In this document: positions 35,207 to 43,754 of the stretch, one piece after another
How the letters are laid out: the number at the start of each line of letters is the position of its first letter
How positions within the stretch are numbered: position 1 is the stretch's first letter
Assembly: GCF_000243275.1 (NCBI RefSeq)
Contig: NZ_CM001437.1
Coordinates: 3,283,192-3,347,191, forward strand
Source: Myroides odoratus DSM 2801
GTDB taxonomy: Bacteria; Bacteroidota; Bacteroidia; Flavobacteriales; Flavobacteriaceae
Direction of reading: 5' to 3'
DNA length: 64,000 bases
Program-made: the position numbers and the translations under genes
Notes under the pieces: model-generated
Told to the model about the DNA's origin: nothing
The model's input: the letters and a program-made list of their open reading frames with translations, nothing else
The model's database searches: none

Positions 35207-37012
35207 ATGAATCGATATACAACTTACATTTTTTTAGGTGTGATGTGGCTAATACTCCTCTTCGGAATTAGTTTTGAAACGTATGCACAAAATTGTGTGT
35301 ATGAACCAGATTATGGAAATGCCTATTTAAATAGTTCAAATCCTAATACCCTTGAATATGATAATATCGTTAGTAGTAATTATGCGACAATGGTAAGGGA
35401 ATATGATGGAAAAGTAAGAGTGTGGGGAAGGAGTATAGGGCCAAATGCTGAAGACATAGCCTCACCCTTGGAACTCAATGGAGATAATTATGGAAGTGGA
35501 GAAAATAAGCTAACCGGTTCCATTTTAAAATTTACTGCAGGAAGAAATCAATATGCTGTATTAACAACGGAGGGATTGTATATATGGGGGGAACGAGGAG
35601 GTTTAATTAATAATAGTACTCTTAATCTTGAAAGGAATAGTTTTAGAAAAGTATCCATTGGAACATATAATGTTCAACGAGGGGAGGTTAAAGCAGATGG
35701 CCTTCCAGAAGGGGTACAACCTACAGCAGTAAAAATGATGTTTGGAACTTGGGGAGGTTTGGCTATTGTTACGTGCGATGGACAAGCATGGATGTTGACA
35801 TATCATAAGGATGGATATGGAGATGGTGCACCATTTAACAATAGAAATAGTGTCTTATGGCATCGTGTAAGTAGAGCTCCTGATACCCCTTTGGAGAATG
35901 TCGTTGCAGTACGTGGAAGTGGTAGGACTTTTATGGCACTTACGGCAGAAGGAAAGGTTTACACTTGGGGAGGAAGAACGCGTTTAGGAGACAATACTGG
36001 GCCAAGTAAGCGAGCTTATGCTACGTTAATGAAACCAATACCTGGTGTAACACCCAAAATGATTGGTTTGGTATCCATTCCTGACCCTATCAACGAAAAT
36101 TCTATTGTTGTTACTTATTATCTTTTAGGAACAAATGGAAGATTGTATGTTCTAGGAGATAATGAACACGCAACGTTTGGTGCTAATGCTATTTGCGATA
36201 AGATAAATTGGCATCATGTAGTAGTATCTAACGTGTTAGAAGGAGAAACCTACGATATATATGATAATGTCGCATGGATTAGTCCAGAAGAACATGGTGT
36301 TAATGGGCTCGCAATTAATGTATTGACAAAAGAGGGGAAGTTATGGGCCTGGGGATATAATGGTGTATCTAAGTTAGGCGGAGAGATAAAGGATGAGAAG
36401 TACGCAACTTTTATGCCTGGGAGTACAACAGGAGGCTATGATAAAACAAAGTTGAATAAGGAGGATTTGGTCATGGCTGTTGAATCAGGATCATTTTTCA
36501 CTACGATAATTAAACAGTGCTCAACTACATTTGGTTTTGTAGGAAATTCGAAGCATGGTAGTATGTCCGATAATACAAGTAATGATCTTGTTATCAGTGA
36601 ATACACCTTTAGTGGCACCTCAGAAGTGTCTGTTTATGGAGCCGTTTCTGCACCTATACTAAACGATAGAAAAATATGTGATGGTTCTACTTTTGATTTA
36701 ACGGATGCTATACCAGCTGCATTTCCTCCAGAGAGTACGGGAATTGATTGGTGGATGGATGCCAACGGAACCATTCCTATTGCTAACCCTGAGGCAGTAG
36801 GGCCTGGAACCTATTATGGTATTTTTAGAGGGCTTGAAGAGACGTGTTCTACCGCAATAACAATTTCACTATATACCGACTCAGATTCAGAATTTGAGAC
36901 TTGTGAACCTAGGGCTTCTGAATCTCATTTTGTCAGTAATCCTATCGTGCGACAATTGATGCAAAATGCAACAGATGCAACAGAGCAAAGAAACCAATTT
37001 ATTTCGCGCTAG
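35207..37012 (+). CDS. Exported RCC1-like beta-propeller protein
   Basis: The 601-residue protein has a signal ending ETYAQ and a series of RCC1-like blades (about residues 50-440). Recurrent units such as GKVRVWGRS, GLYIWGERGG, GKVYTWGGRTRLGDN, GRLYVLGDNEHATFG and GKLWAWGYNGVSKLGG show them. A PKD/Ig-like module (about 470-570, GTYYGIFRGLEETCSTAITISLY) follows. The protein then ends in about 30 residues with no T9SS C-terminal sorting domain, which is unusual for such an exported flavobacterial protein. The ligand is unknown. Confidence 0.75.
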   Translation: MNRYTTYIFLGVMWLILLFGISFETYAQNCVYEPDYGNAYLNSSNPNTLEYDNIVSSNYATMVREYDGKVRVWGRSIGPNAEDIASPLELNGDNYGSGENKLTGSILKFTAGRNQYAVLTTEGLYIWGERGGLINNSTLNLERNSFRKVSIGTYNVQRGEVKADGLPEGVQPTAVKMMFGTWGGLAIVTCDGQAWMLTYHKDGYGDGAPFNNRNSVLWHRVSRAPDTPLENVVAVRGSGRTFMALTAEGKVYTWGGRTRLGDNTGPSKRAYATLMKPIPGVTPKMIGLVSIPDPINENSIVVTYYLLGTNGRLYVLGDNEHATFGANAICDKINWHHVVVSNVLEGETYDIYDNVAWISPEEHGVNGLAINVLTKEGKLWAWGYNGVSKLGGEIKDEKYATFMPGSTTGGYDKTKLNKEDLVMAVESGSFFTTIIKQCSTTFGFVGNSKHGSMSDNTSNDLVISEYTFSGTSEVSVYGAVSAPILNDRKICDGSTFDLTDAIPAAFPPESTGIDWWMDANGTIPIANPEAVGPGTYYGIFRGLEETCSTAITISLYTDSDSEFETCEPRASESHFVSNPIVRQLMQNATDATEQRNQFISR

Positions 37013-37049
37013 ATAGCGGAGTAAAAACGCTTGCACTATAAACAAAATA

Positions 37050-37094
37050 AAGGATATAAGTACTTGTTTGGAATAGACTAGTACTTATATCCTT
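37050..37094. terminator. Bidirectional terminator between RCC1-like gene and pst operon
   Basis: AAGGATATAAGTACT and AGTACTTATATCCTT form a perfect 15-base stem with a 15-base loop. On the minus strand it runs into TTTATTTTG, on the plus strand into GTTATTTT, so it may serve both converging transcripts. Confidence 0.75.
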
Positions 37095-37124
37095 GTTATT
37101 TTAAGGGTAGAAAAAGAATTTTAT

Positions 37125-37871
37125 TTATCCAAATACTCCATTGATGTAGTTCTTGGTCATTTCGTGTTTTGGATGTTCAAAAATATCCTGCGTCAATCCA
37201 CTTTCTTTTACTTCCCCCAAGTACATAAAATACGTATGATCTGCAATACGTTGCGCTTGTTGCATGTTGTGCGTAACAATAGCGATGGTATATTTTTCTT
37301 TTAGATGAAGGATTAATTCTTCAATTTTAATGGTACTCACGGGGTCCAAAGCCGAACAAGGCTCATCCATTAAAATCACTTCTGGACGTAATGCAACAGC
37401 TCTTGCAATACAAAGGCGTTGTTGTTGTCCTCCAGATAAACGATGAGCAGGCATTTTTAAATCATCTTTTACTTCATCCCATAAGAACGCTTCTGTTAAC
37501 GCTTTTTCAATAACACTCTTATCATGGGGTAAGTTGTTGATTTTTAATCCATAAGCAATATTGTCGTAAATGCTCTTTGGAAAAGGGTTTGCTTTTTGAA
37601 AAACCATTCCAATGCGCTTTCTAATCTCCGTTACGGGGATGTTTTTCGCATAAATATCTTGATCTTCTAATTTGATTGAACCTTGGATTTTGGCATAAGG
37701 AACCAAGTCGTGCATGCGGTTAAAACTGCGCAATAACGTACTCTTTCCACAACCAGATGGGCCAATTAAAGCAGTAATCTTATTTTCTTCAAATTGTACA
37801 CTTACATTCTTTAAAACGTGTTTGCTTCCAAAGCTAATGTTTAAGTTGTCAGCAGCTAATTTAGTTTTCAT
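37125..37871 (-). CDS. pstB: Phosphate ABC transporter ATP-binding protein PstB
   Basis: The 248-residue ATPase has Walker A GPSGCGKST (residues 37-45), the PstB-typical FNRMHDLVP after it, signature LSGGQQQRLCIARA, Walker B VILMDEPCSALDP and the switch His in IAIVTHNMQQA. It powers high-affinity phosphate uptake with PstA and PstC in the inner membrane. It is the last gene of the pst operon and its start overlaps pstA by 11 bases. No phoU follows, in contrast to many bacterial pst operons. Confidence 0.95.
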   Translation of the reverse strand: MKTKLAADNLNISFGSKHVLKNVSVQFEENKITALIGPSGCGKSTLLRSFNRMHDLVPYAKIQGSIKLEDQDIYAKNIPVTEIRKRIGMVFQKANPFPKSIYDNIAYGLKINNLPHDKSVIEKALTEAFLWDEVKDDLKMPAHRLSGGQQQRLCIARAVALRPEVILMDEPCSALDPVSTIKIEELILHLKEKYTIAIVTHNMQQAQRIADHTYFMYLGEVKESGLTQDIFEHPKHEMTKNYINGVFG

Positions 37872-38718
37872 TTTTTCTGAATTTATAACGGATATAAAAT
37901 GCGCTTAAGTTTAATAAAAACACCACAAGGATCAAGATTAAAGCAGTACCATAAGCAATGGGTCTTACTTCATCAATAGATTGGTGTTGGGTAGATAACA
38001 TATACAAGTGATACGGTAAAGCCATGAACTCTTGGTTGATGTATCCATTGGTATCACTGATGTAAAAGGCTGCTCCCGTAAATAGAATAGGAGCGGTTTC
38101 TCCGGCGGCTCTAGATAAGGTTAAGACAACACCAGTTAAAATTCCTGGAACCGCAGAAGGGATTACAACATCCTTGATGGTTTCAAATTTTGTTGCACCT
38201 ACTGCTAAAGCTGCTTCTCTTGTACTATTGGGAATCTGCATCAAGGCCTCTTCTGTTGTTGTGATGATATAAGGAAGGGATAATAAGCCTAGGGTTAATC
38301 CCGCAGCTAATAAAGACGTACCTAGTTGTAAGGTTTGTACAAATAAAGCCAATCCAAATAACCCATAAATGATCGATGGTACACCAGATAAATTTCGAAT
38401 AGCAGCACGGATGATACGCGTCAACCAATTATTTTCTGCATATTCATTCAAGTAGATGGCACAACATACCCCAAACGGAATACTGAATAAAGCAGTAATG
38501 AGCGTAATGAGAACTGTTCCTATGATGGGGGTTAGGATTCCTCCTTTTGTCATTCCCTCTTTGGGAACACTAGAAATAAATTCCCACGAGATACTTCCAG
38601 CACCTTTCGTTACAATTTCTAAGAGGATGACAACCAGAAAAAAGCATACAATAAGTGTTGTTCCTACTAGGGTTCCCCATTCGATGATAGAAGATAATTT
38701 AAATTTATTAAGCTGCAT
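37861..38718 (-). CDS. pstA: Phosphate ABC transporter permease PstA
   Basis: The 285-residue permease has six hydrophobic segments and the binding-protein-dependent transport loop EAALAVGATKFETIKDVVIPSAVPGI near residue 185. The N-terminal region ISWEFISSVPKEGMTKGG matches PstA. It pairs with PstC to form the phosphate channel. Both of its ends overlap neighbouring genes by 11 bases, which suggests translational coupling. Confidence 0.94.
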   Translation of the reverse strand: MQLNKFKLSSIIEWGTLVGTTLIVCFFLVVILLEIVTKGAGSISWEFISSVPKEGMTKGGILTPIIGTVLITLITALFSIPFGVCCAIYLNEYAENNWLTRIIRAAIRNLSGVPSIIYGLFGLALFVQTLQLGTSLLAAGLTLGLLSLPYIITTTEEALMQIPNSTREAALAVGATKFETIKDVVIPSAVPGILTGVVLTLSRAAGETAPILFTGAAFYISDTNGYINQEFMALPYHLYMLSTQHQSIDEVRPIAYGTALILILVVFLLNLSAFYIRYKFRKNEN

Positions 38719-39598
38719 GGTATTTTCTTAATCGGTTGATAAAATATTCTCCTACAAGATTGGCTATTAAGGTCATAAAGAATAGAACCGTAGCTAAAGC
38801 ATATAATCCGTAGTAGTGTGTCGTTTGGTAGGGAACTTCTCCCATTTCGATGGCAATCGTAGCGGTCATGGTTTTTACAGAATCAAAGAATCCCGTTGGA
38901 ATCAAGGCTGCATTTCCAGTTGCCATAAGCACAGTCATGGTTTCTCCAATCGCTCGACCTACACCTAGCATAATAGCAGAGATGATTCCAGGTGCAGCAG
39001 CAGGGATAATGACTTTGCGCAAGGTTTGCCATTTGGTAGCCCCAACGCCATAGCTCGCTTCTTTATAGGTCTTAGGAACGGCGTGAATCGCATCTTCTGC
39101 TATTGTGATGATCGTGGGTAAAGCCATAACAGCGAGTAAAATAGCACCGTTTAAAGCATTTAGCCCATTCGGCAATCCCGCCATATCTGCTAAACCTGGA
39201 CTTACGACAACAATACCCAAAAATCCGATAACTACTGAAGGTACAGCGGCTAGCATCTCAATTGCAGGTTTTAAGATGTTTTTTAAACGAGTCCCCGCAT
39301 ATTCAGAGATAAAGGCTGCAGTACCTATCCCCAGAGGAATCGCAATTAACATGGCTCCAAAAGTTACGAGGGTCGTACTCAAGATGAGCGGTAACATGCC
39401 ATACGCTGGATTTTTAGCGGTTGGATTCCATTCCATTCCCGTGATAAAATCAAGCGGCTTCACATCCATGAAGAAGGAAAAAGAATTGTAAATTAACAAG
39501 GCTAAAATTCCACCCAATAAGCACAGAACTAAAAGACCTGTTGCTTTGAAGATATATTTGAAGGCAATATCTAAACTAATTCTAACTTTATATTTCAT
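38708..39598 (-). CDS. pstC: Phosphate ABC transporter permease PstC
   Basis: The 296-residue permease has six hydrophobic segments, FITGMEWNPTAKNPAYGMLP in the early periplasmic loop, and the EAA loop EASYGVGATKWQTLRKVIIPAAAPGI. It is the partner of PstA. The gene overlaps pstS upstream and pstA downstream by 11 bases each. Confidence 0.94.
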   Translation of the reverse strand: MKYKVRISLDIAFKYIFKATGLLVLCLLGGILALLIYNSFSFFMDVKPLDFITGMEWNPTAKNPAYGMLPLILSTTLVTFGAMLIAIPLGIGTAAFISEYAGTRLKNILKPAIEMLAAVPSVVIGFLGIVVVSPGLADMAGLPNGLNALNGAILLAVMALPTIITIAEDAIHAVPKTYKEASYGVGATKWQTLRKVIIPAAAPGIISAIMLGVGRAIGETMTVLMATGNAALIPTGFFDSVKTMTATIAIEMGEVPYQTTHYYGLYALATVLFFMTLIANLVGEYFINRLRKYHAA

Positions 39599-40463
39599 TT
39601 TGTGGTCGTTCTATGATGTAATACCCGTGTTCTTTAATGAGTTGTTTCCCCATTGGACTATTTTCAAAATCAATAAATGGCTTTACCTTTTCCCATGAGT
39701 CTTCCAAAATAAATTGATAAAGAGGGCGTTGAAAGAAGTATAAACTGTTGTTGATGGCGTGTGAATCAATAGGAGAATAAGCCGTAGACGTAGGGGTTTC
39801 TTTAATGCTTAAAATTTTTACCGTTGGATTCGTAGCAGATTCATGAGAGATATAACCCGCTCCAACATAGCCAATTCCCGATTTATCGGTTTTAATTCCT
39901 TCAAGGATTTGAGCATTTCCCGTCATTTCCTTGGCAGCATTGGAAAATTCTATTTTGAGTTTCTTTTTGATGAAAGAATGCGTTCCCGAACTACTTTGAC
40001 GCCCGTAAATATTAATAGGTAAATCGACTGAGGTCAGTTGATTCCAGTTGGTGATTTCGCCTTTCATGATTTTGGCTAAGGTTTCAAGATCAATCACATC
40101 GATAGGAAGGTCTTTATGAACAACAAAGGCGGTGGCATCTTCTGCAAAAATCACAGTGCGTACTTTGATTTTCTTGTCTTCAAACTGTTGAATCTCTTTA
40201 TCGGACAAAGGGCGAGAAGAATTCGCAATATCCGCTTGACCATTTAACAAAGAAGTAATTCCGATTCCTGAGCCTCCTCCAGAGATTGCAATACTAAAAT
40301 TGGCATCTACTTCTGTATACTTTTCTGCTAAGTTTACCGCAAGGTTCACCTCTGTATCCGATCCCTTCATCTTGATGGAGTGGTTCTTGTCTCCACATGA
40401 AAATAGTAGTAAAGACGAGAGAATAAGCAGACTTTTTCGTGTAAGAATATATAGCTGTTTCAT
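39588..40463 (-). CDS. pstS: Phosphate-binding lipoprotein PstS
   Basis: The 291-residue protein has a lipoprotein signal (lipobox LFSC, Cys23). It carries the PstS phosphate-binding features MKGSDTEVNLAVNLAEKY, SGGGSGIGITSLLNGQADIANSSRP and YGRQSSSGTHSF. The lipid anchor keeps it at a membrane to deliver phosphate to PstAC. The ATG at 40463 is chosen over an in-frame upstream codon at 40478. It is the first gene of the pst operon, with a palindromic element about 80-110 bases upstream. Confidence 0.93.
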   Translation of the reverse strand: MKQLYILTRKSLLILSSLLLFSCGDKNHSIKMKGSDTEVNLAVNLAEKYTEVDANFSIAISGGGSGIGITSLLNGQADIANSSRPLSDKEIQQFEDKKIKVRTVIFAEDATAFVVHKDLPIDVIDLETLAKIMKGEITNWNQLTSVDLPINIYGRQSSSGTHSFIKKKLKIEFSNAAKEMTGNAQILEGIKTDKSGIGYVGAGYISHESATNPTVKILSIKETPTSTAYSPIDSHAINNSLYFFQRPLYQFILEDSWEKVKPFIDFENSPMGKQLIKEHGYYIIERPQNEI

Positions 40464-40543
40464 TAGCACAAAAAACATCGTTTACTTTAAAGTAAAGGTT
40501 ATTCCAATATTATCAATATGTTAACTCTGAGTAGTAAAAAGCG

Positions 40544-40575
40544 ATAACTTAATGTAGCGTTCTTACATTAGTTAA
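40544..40575 (-). promoter_or_regulatory. Palindromic element before pstS
   Basis: TAATGTA at 40550-40556 and TACATTA at 40564-40570 are perfect inverted repeats with a 7-base spacer. The match extends on both sides to ATAACT-TAATGTA and TACATTA-GTTAA with one extra base. It lies between the terminator at 40610 and pstS. It may be an operator for phosphate control, but it does not look like the tandem Pho box of Proteobacteria. Confidence 0.4.
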
Positions 40576-40609
40576 ATAAGGAAAGAACAGTAAAGAAGAA
40601 ATACGATTG

Positions 40610-40641
40610 AAAAAGCCAATAACGAGAGGTTATTGGCTTTT
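40610..40641 (-). terminator. Rho-independent terminator
   Basis: On the minus strand AAAAGCCAATAAC and GTTATTGGCTTTTT pair around CTCTC. It ends the transcript of the genes at 41497 and 40674 and separates it from pst. Confidence 0.88.
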
Positions 40642-40673
40642 ATAGTAAGCAATCGTTTACATTAAGGATGTAC

Positions 40674-41495
40674 TTATTGTAATTTTATTGTAATGATATA
40701 ATTACCATATTCTGTTTTACTATCGTGAATCGGACAAACAAACAAATAGTTGTTCTTTGTGATTTGACGATAATAAACGTGAGCATGTAGGTCTGTATTC
40801 GGCGGAGTAGCCGTGCTAGGAAAAATTTCTAAACTATCTACAACAAGGGTTTTAGTTGATAGGCTTGTATCTTGCATCTTGAAAAAAGTTTCAATAGCAG
40901 ATAACAATCGGTTCACAATAAAAACAGCGGGCACAATGGGATAATGATCAAAATGACCTGCACATTGTTCGGCTGAAAAAGCTTGAATGATGACCTGAAA
41001 ATGAGAGGAACAAAGCGGTGTTACCGTCACTTCATTTCGAATTTCAACGGGGTTGTTTAACGCAAGTTCGGCCGTATAAAACGATTTAAAAACGCGTTGA
41101 AAAGAATCTTCCGTAAAAATAATATAATCCAGCTCAAAGGTATAAGCCAATTGATGCTGTTGATCAAAGATATTAACTAAGGATTTTCCCTTTCGTTCCG
41201 AAAATAACAAACTCTCTGCCTGATATTTTAACTCATCACTAATTTCTCCTTGTGGAATCTTTCGTATTCTCAGCTTCTCACCTAAGAAAAAGGTCTTAGA
41301 AACAACATCCATTTTTTGGAGTAGTGCGATACTTCCCAAGGAGGAGGCTATTTGCAGTACTTTATAAAACGCTTCAAAAGAATTTGAGAGGGCTATTGAC
41401 TCGGTATATTCTAAGGTCGTATCCTGAATAACTAAAGAGTTTAGAGGAAATAAATAAGGCGAATTTTCACCTAACCGTTGCGCTATATCTTTCAT
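40674..41495 (-). CDS. Hot-dog fold protein (FabZ-like region)
   Basis: The 273-residue protein has a C-terminal half with CAGHFDHYPIVPAVFIVNRLL, which matches the GHFPxxPIVPGVL signature around the active-site His of FabZ/FabA hot-dog dehydratases. The N-terminal half may be a second, diverged hot-dog. It lacks an obvious second catalytic acid, so enzymatic activity is uncertain. It starts one base after the stop of the 41497 gene (TAATATG), so the two are translationally coupled. A role in acyl-chain or polyketide-like metabolism is inferred. Confidence 0.6.
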   Translation of the reverse strand: MKDIAQRLGENSPYLFPLNSLVIQDTTLEYTESIALSNSFEAFYKVLQIASSLGSIALLQKMDVVSKTFFLGEKLRIRKIPQGEISDELKYQAESLLFSERKGKSLVNIFDQQHQLAYTFELDYIIFTEDSFQRVFKSFYTAELALNNPVEIRNEVTVTPLCSSHFQVIIQAFSAEQCAGHFDHYPIVPAVFIVNRLLSAIETFFKMQDTSLSTKTLVVDSLEIFPSTATPPNTDLHAHVYYRQITKNNYLFVCPIHDSKTEYGNYIITIKLQ

Positions 41496-41496
41496 A

Positions 41497-42096
41497 TTAT
41501 ACAAGCTTTTTTTTAAAGGTGTAAGTATTCGTTACCTTGGAGTTGGCGTCATACGAAGTGTCAGAGGCTGTTATTTCCACCTCGTTTAGTCCTAAGTAGT
41601 CTTTGATTCCTTCCATAAAGGCAAGAAGCGTCGGAAAGCATAGCATCGTGTCAATATTAAATTGTTTCGCAGCTCTGTGGTAGCGGTCAATTCCAGCTAA
41701 AGAAACGATAGCTTCATCTGCAGTAAACTTTTTAACGGTAAAGGTATACTCCGGACTGGAAGTGTAAATGGCCGAAATAAGAACGAAAATAAAAGATCGA
41801 CAATCTCGAGGCATGGTTGGATCCTTGAGTAACGCTTGTTCAGCTTTCACCCTGCCAAGATGGTGGAAAAGCGTTTCAGAGTGCTCTTGTACAGCGGCTA
41901 CACCATATTTTGCACCAATAGATTGTAAAAGCAACGCATAAAATTGCGAAGTAATAGTGGATAAGTTAAGTGCTAAATCCGATACGGATGTAGGCAAATA
42001 CGATTGGATTAATTGATCTTTGATTTCCTGAGAAGGATAATGATCATTTCCCCTTAGGGGGTCCAATTGCTCAATTAAGGTGGTTTTTGTTGACAT
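41497..42096 (-). CDS. Conserved cytoplasmic protein, function unknown
   Basis: The 199-residue protein has no signal or membrane segment. A helical region (FYALLLQSIGAKYGVAAVQEHSETLFHHLGRVKAEQAL) and a later MLCFPTLLAFMEGIKDYLG loosely recall L-2-amino-thiazoline-4-carboxylate hydrolase-like folds. That resemblance is from memory and weak. It is coupled to the hot-dog gene downstream, so the two probably act on the same substrate. It is transcribed away from the two-component operon at 42482. Confidence 0.5.
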   Translation of the reverse strand: MSTKTTLIEQLDPLRGNDHYPSQEIKDQLIQSYLPTSVSDLALNLSTITSQFYALLLQSIGAKYGVAAVQEHSETLFHHLGRVKAEQALLKDPTMPRDCRSFIFVLISAIYTSSPEYTFTVKKFTADEAIVSLAGIDRYHRAAKQFNIDTMLCFPTLLAFMEGIKDYLGLNEVEITASDTSYDANSKVTNTYTFKKKLV

Positions 42097-42380
42097 TTTT
42101 TTATAGTGTTTTGTGTTTTTTTATATGTGAATTTGTTTAAATATATAGTAAAAATAAAATTAAATTTTACAATAAAATGAATTATGTATAAAATAATAAC
42201 AGAATGAGATGTTTTTTACTATCAGATTTAGTTGGCTAAATCGCCGGACTGCCACTCCACGCTGCCTATGCTGTAGAAGTGAAAGATTACTTGTTTTTTA
42301 ATGGTATTAAATTATACTAAATGCAAAGACGTTTAAATTTCTGAAAGTGTCAGATGTGATGAATTGATATTTAATTAAGT

Positions 42381-42400
42381 TTAAGTATGCATTTACTTAA
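42381..42400 (+). promoter_or_regulatory. Palindrome before the two-component operon
   Basis: TTAAGTA-TGCATT-TACTTAA is a perfect 7-base inverted repeat centred about 55 bases upstream of the -7 element at 42443. It is a reasonable operator for a dimeric regulator such as the LuxR-type protein at 44491, but this is only positional inference. Confidence 0.35.
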
Positions 42401-42442
42401 TAAATATAAGAAATGAAGAGATAGTCTTTTGGTATTTTGGGT

Positions 42443-42450
42443 TATATTTG
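42443..42450 (+). promoter_or_regulatory. -7 promoter element
   Basis: TATATTTG matches TAnnTTTG and lies 31 bases before the start codon at 42482. No TTTG lies 19 bases upstream, so activation may be needed. Confidence 0.45.
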
Positions 42451-42481
42451 TTGAACCAACAAAACGACTAAAATTTTTAAA

Positions 42482-43138
42482 ATGAAAAACCCTTCCTTTG
42501 ATTTTATAATCAATAGCATGAATGCTTGGCAACAACGCAAACAGGATAAAAAATTTATCACTGAACTACTGCAGAAGTCTTATGCGTTTGAAATTACGCT
42601 ACCTAAAAAACGAGATGAAAAATTTTATCATTTTTACCTAGGGTTAGATTTATATCCCTATCTAAGAAATGAAAAAGAGGAAAAACCTCAATTGTATATG
42701 CACATTGTACCAGCATCCGCTGATACGATGCTGAATATTAAAAAAAATAAGGAGACCTTAGCGGATTGGATTACTTCAAATAAAATTGAAACTAAATTCA
42801 ATTGTACTAATTCTAAAATCACAGATGAAGAAGCATTAAAGCGAATTGATGCATGGTCAACTATCGATGCATGGATTTCGTATAATCAGGTGTTTAATGG
42901 TTTTCAGATTCCAGCAGAAGACCTTGATTCAACAAAACAACCGACTACTTTGACTGGATATTTTGCGATAAAAGAAGAAAAAGGACTGGTAGTTCCTGAT
43001 ATTGTGATTTCTAGAATTACAGGAGATACAACTCTTGAGTATTATGATATGGCTCGTCTTTGCCCTCCTTTTAAAACACAAGCTGATCGAAATTCTTTTG
43101 GATTATTAGATTTTATTTATGTCGATAAATCTTTCTGA
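42482..43138 (+). CDS. Conserved cytoplasmic protein, function unknown
   Basis: The 218-residue protein has no signal peptide or membrane helix. It begins MKNPSFDFIINSMNAWQQRK and contains KFYHFYLGLDLYPYLRN, MHIVPASADTML and a closing FGLLDFIYVDKSF. I do not recognise the family. Its 3' end overlaps the seven-helix protein gene by 20 bases, so it belongs to the same operon as the kinase and regulator and may be a co-regulated or sensing component. Confidence 0.6.
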   Translation: MKNPSFDFIINSMNAWQQRKQDKKFITELLQKSYAFEITLPKKRDEKFYHFYLGLDLYPYLRNEKEEKPQLYMHIVPASADTMLNIKKNKETLADWITSNKIETKFNCTNSKITDEEALKRIDAWSTIDAWISYNQVFNGFQIPAEDLDSTKQPTTLTGYFAIKEEKGLVVPDIVISRITGDTTLEYYDMARLCPPFKTQADRNSFGLLDFIYVDKSF

Positions 43139-43754
43139 ATTCGCTAATTACCTTACCATTTGTTTGTCGATAAGCCTTGTAATTTTAACAGTGTTTAATG
43201 GAATACTGTTGAGACGTGGAGTAAAAAAAAAATGCAAGGCTTTATCACTTTATATTATTAGTTGCTGTGTTTTTGATCTGATAGGGTGGGGATTATCCTA
43301 TTACGGAAAATCAAACATCGGACTTTTGCCGTATTTTAATAGCATTGAATTAGCATTATTCTTGTATTTTCTTAAACAGGAAAAAAGGTCTTATATTTCT
43401 TATATCTTGTTGTTTATAGGAATTCTGATCGGTTTAGCTGATCTCTTTCAAACACAAGAAATATATCCTGGTTTTATGAATATAGGACGTATTTTTAACT
43501 CACTTGTTATTATAAGTTTAGTCTTTAGGCAATTGTTTATAAATTTTGAATTAGGTCCGCAGGTTAGGTTTAATTATATCTTGCTTTTTTATTTTTCGAT
43601 CACTTTTATTCATTTTTTATTGCTTGATTTTCTGATTCATGTTCCTTCAGATTTGAAGTTTATTTTTTGGATGATATATGCCCTTTCTTGTGGTATCTTT
43701 TATGTAATTATTACTCGATTTTTATGGAAATATGGAAAGACCCCTCAGTTTTAA
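43119..43754 (+). CDS. Seven-helix membrane protein, possible sensor subunit
   Basis: The 211-residue protein has about seven hydrophobic segments connected by short loops, with a lysine-rich inner loop (LLRRGVKKKCK) and a final FLWKYGK. It lacks any catalytic domain. Its gene overlaps both the preceding unknown gene (20 bases) and the following kinase gene (31 bases). I infer that it acts as the membrane receptor or a helper of the kinase, whose own membrane part is a single helix. Confidence 0.65.
   Translation: MSINLSEFANYLTICLSISLVILTVFNGILLRRGVKKKCKALSLYIISCCVFDLIGWGLSYYGKSNIGLLPYFNSIELALFLYFLKQEKRSYISYILLFIGILIGLADLFQTQEIYPGFMNIGRIFNSLVIISLVFRQLFINFELGPQVRFNYILLFYFSITFIHFLLLDFLIHVPSDLKFIFWMIYALSCGIFYVIITRFLWKYGKTPQF

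Larger units (their letters stand above)
42097..42481. other. Divergent intergenic region
   Basis: This 385-base AT-rich region separates the divergent 41497 and 42482 genes. It contains a GC-richer patch at about 42238-42290 (around GCCGGACTGCCACTCCACGC) that fits neither flank and has no reading frame of note. It also holds the palindrome at 42381-42400 and a promoter element at 42443-42450. Confidence 0.4.

Noticed and set aside
40464..40609. Classical Pho box upstream of pstS
   Set aside because: No tandem CTGTCAT-like repeats were found. Only the palindrome listed as a feature stands out.
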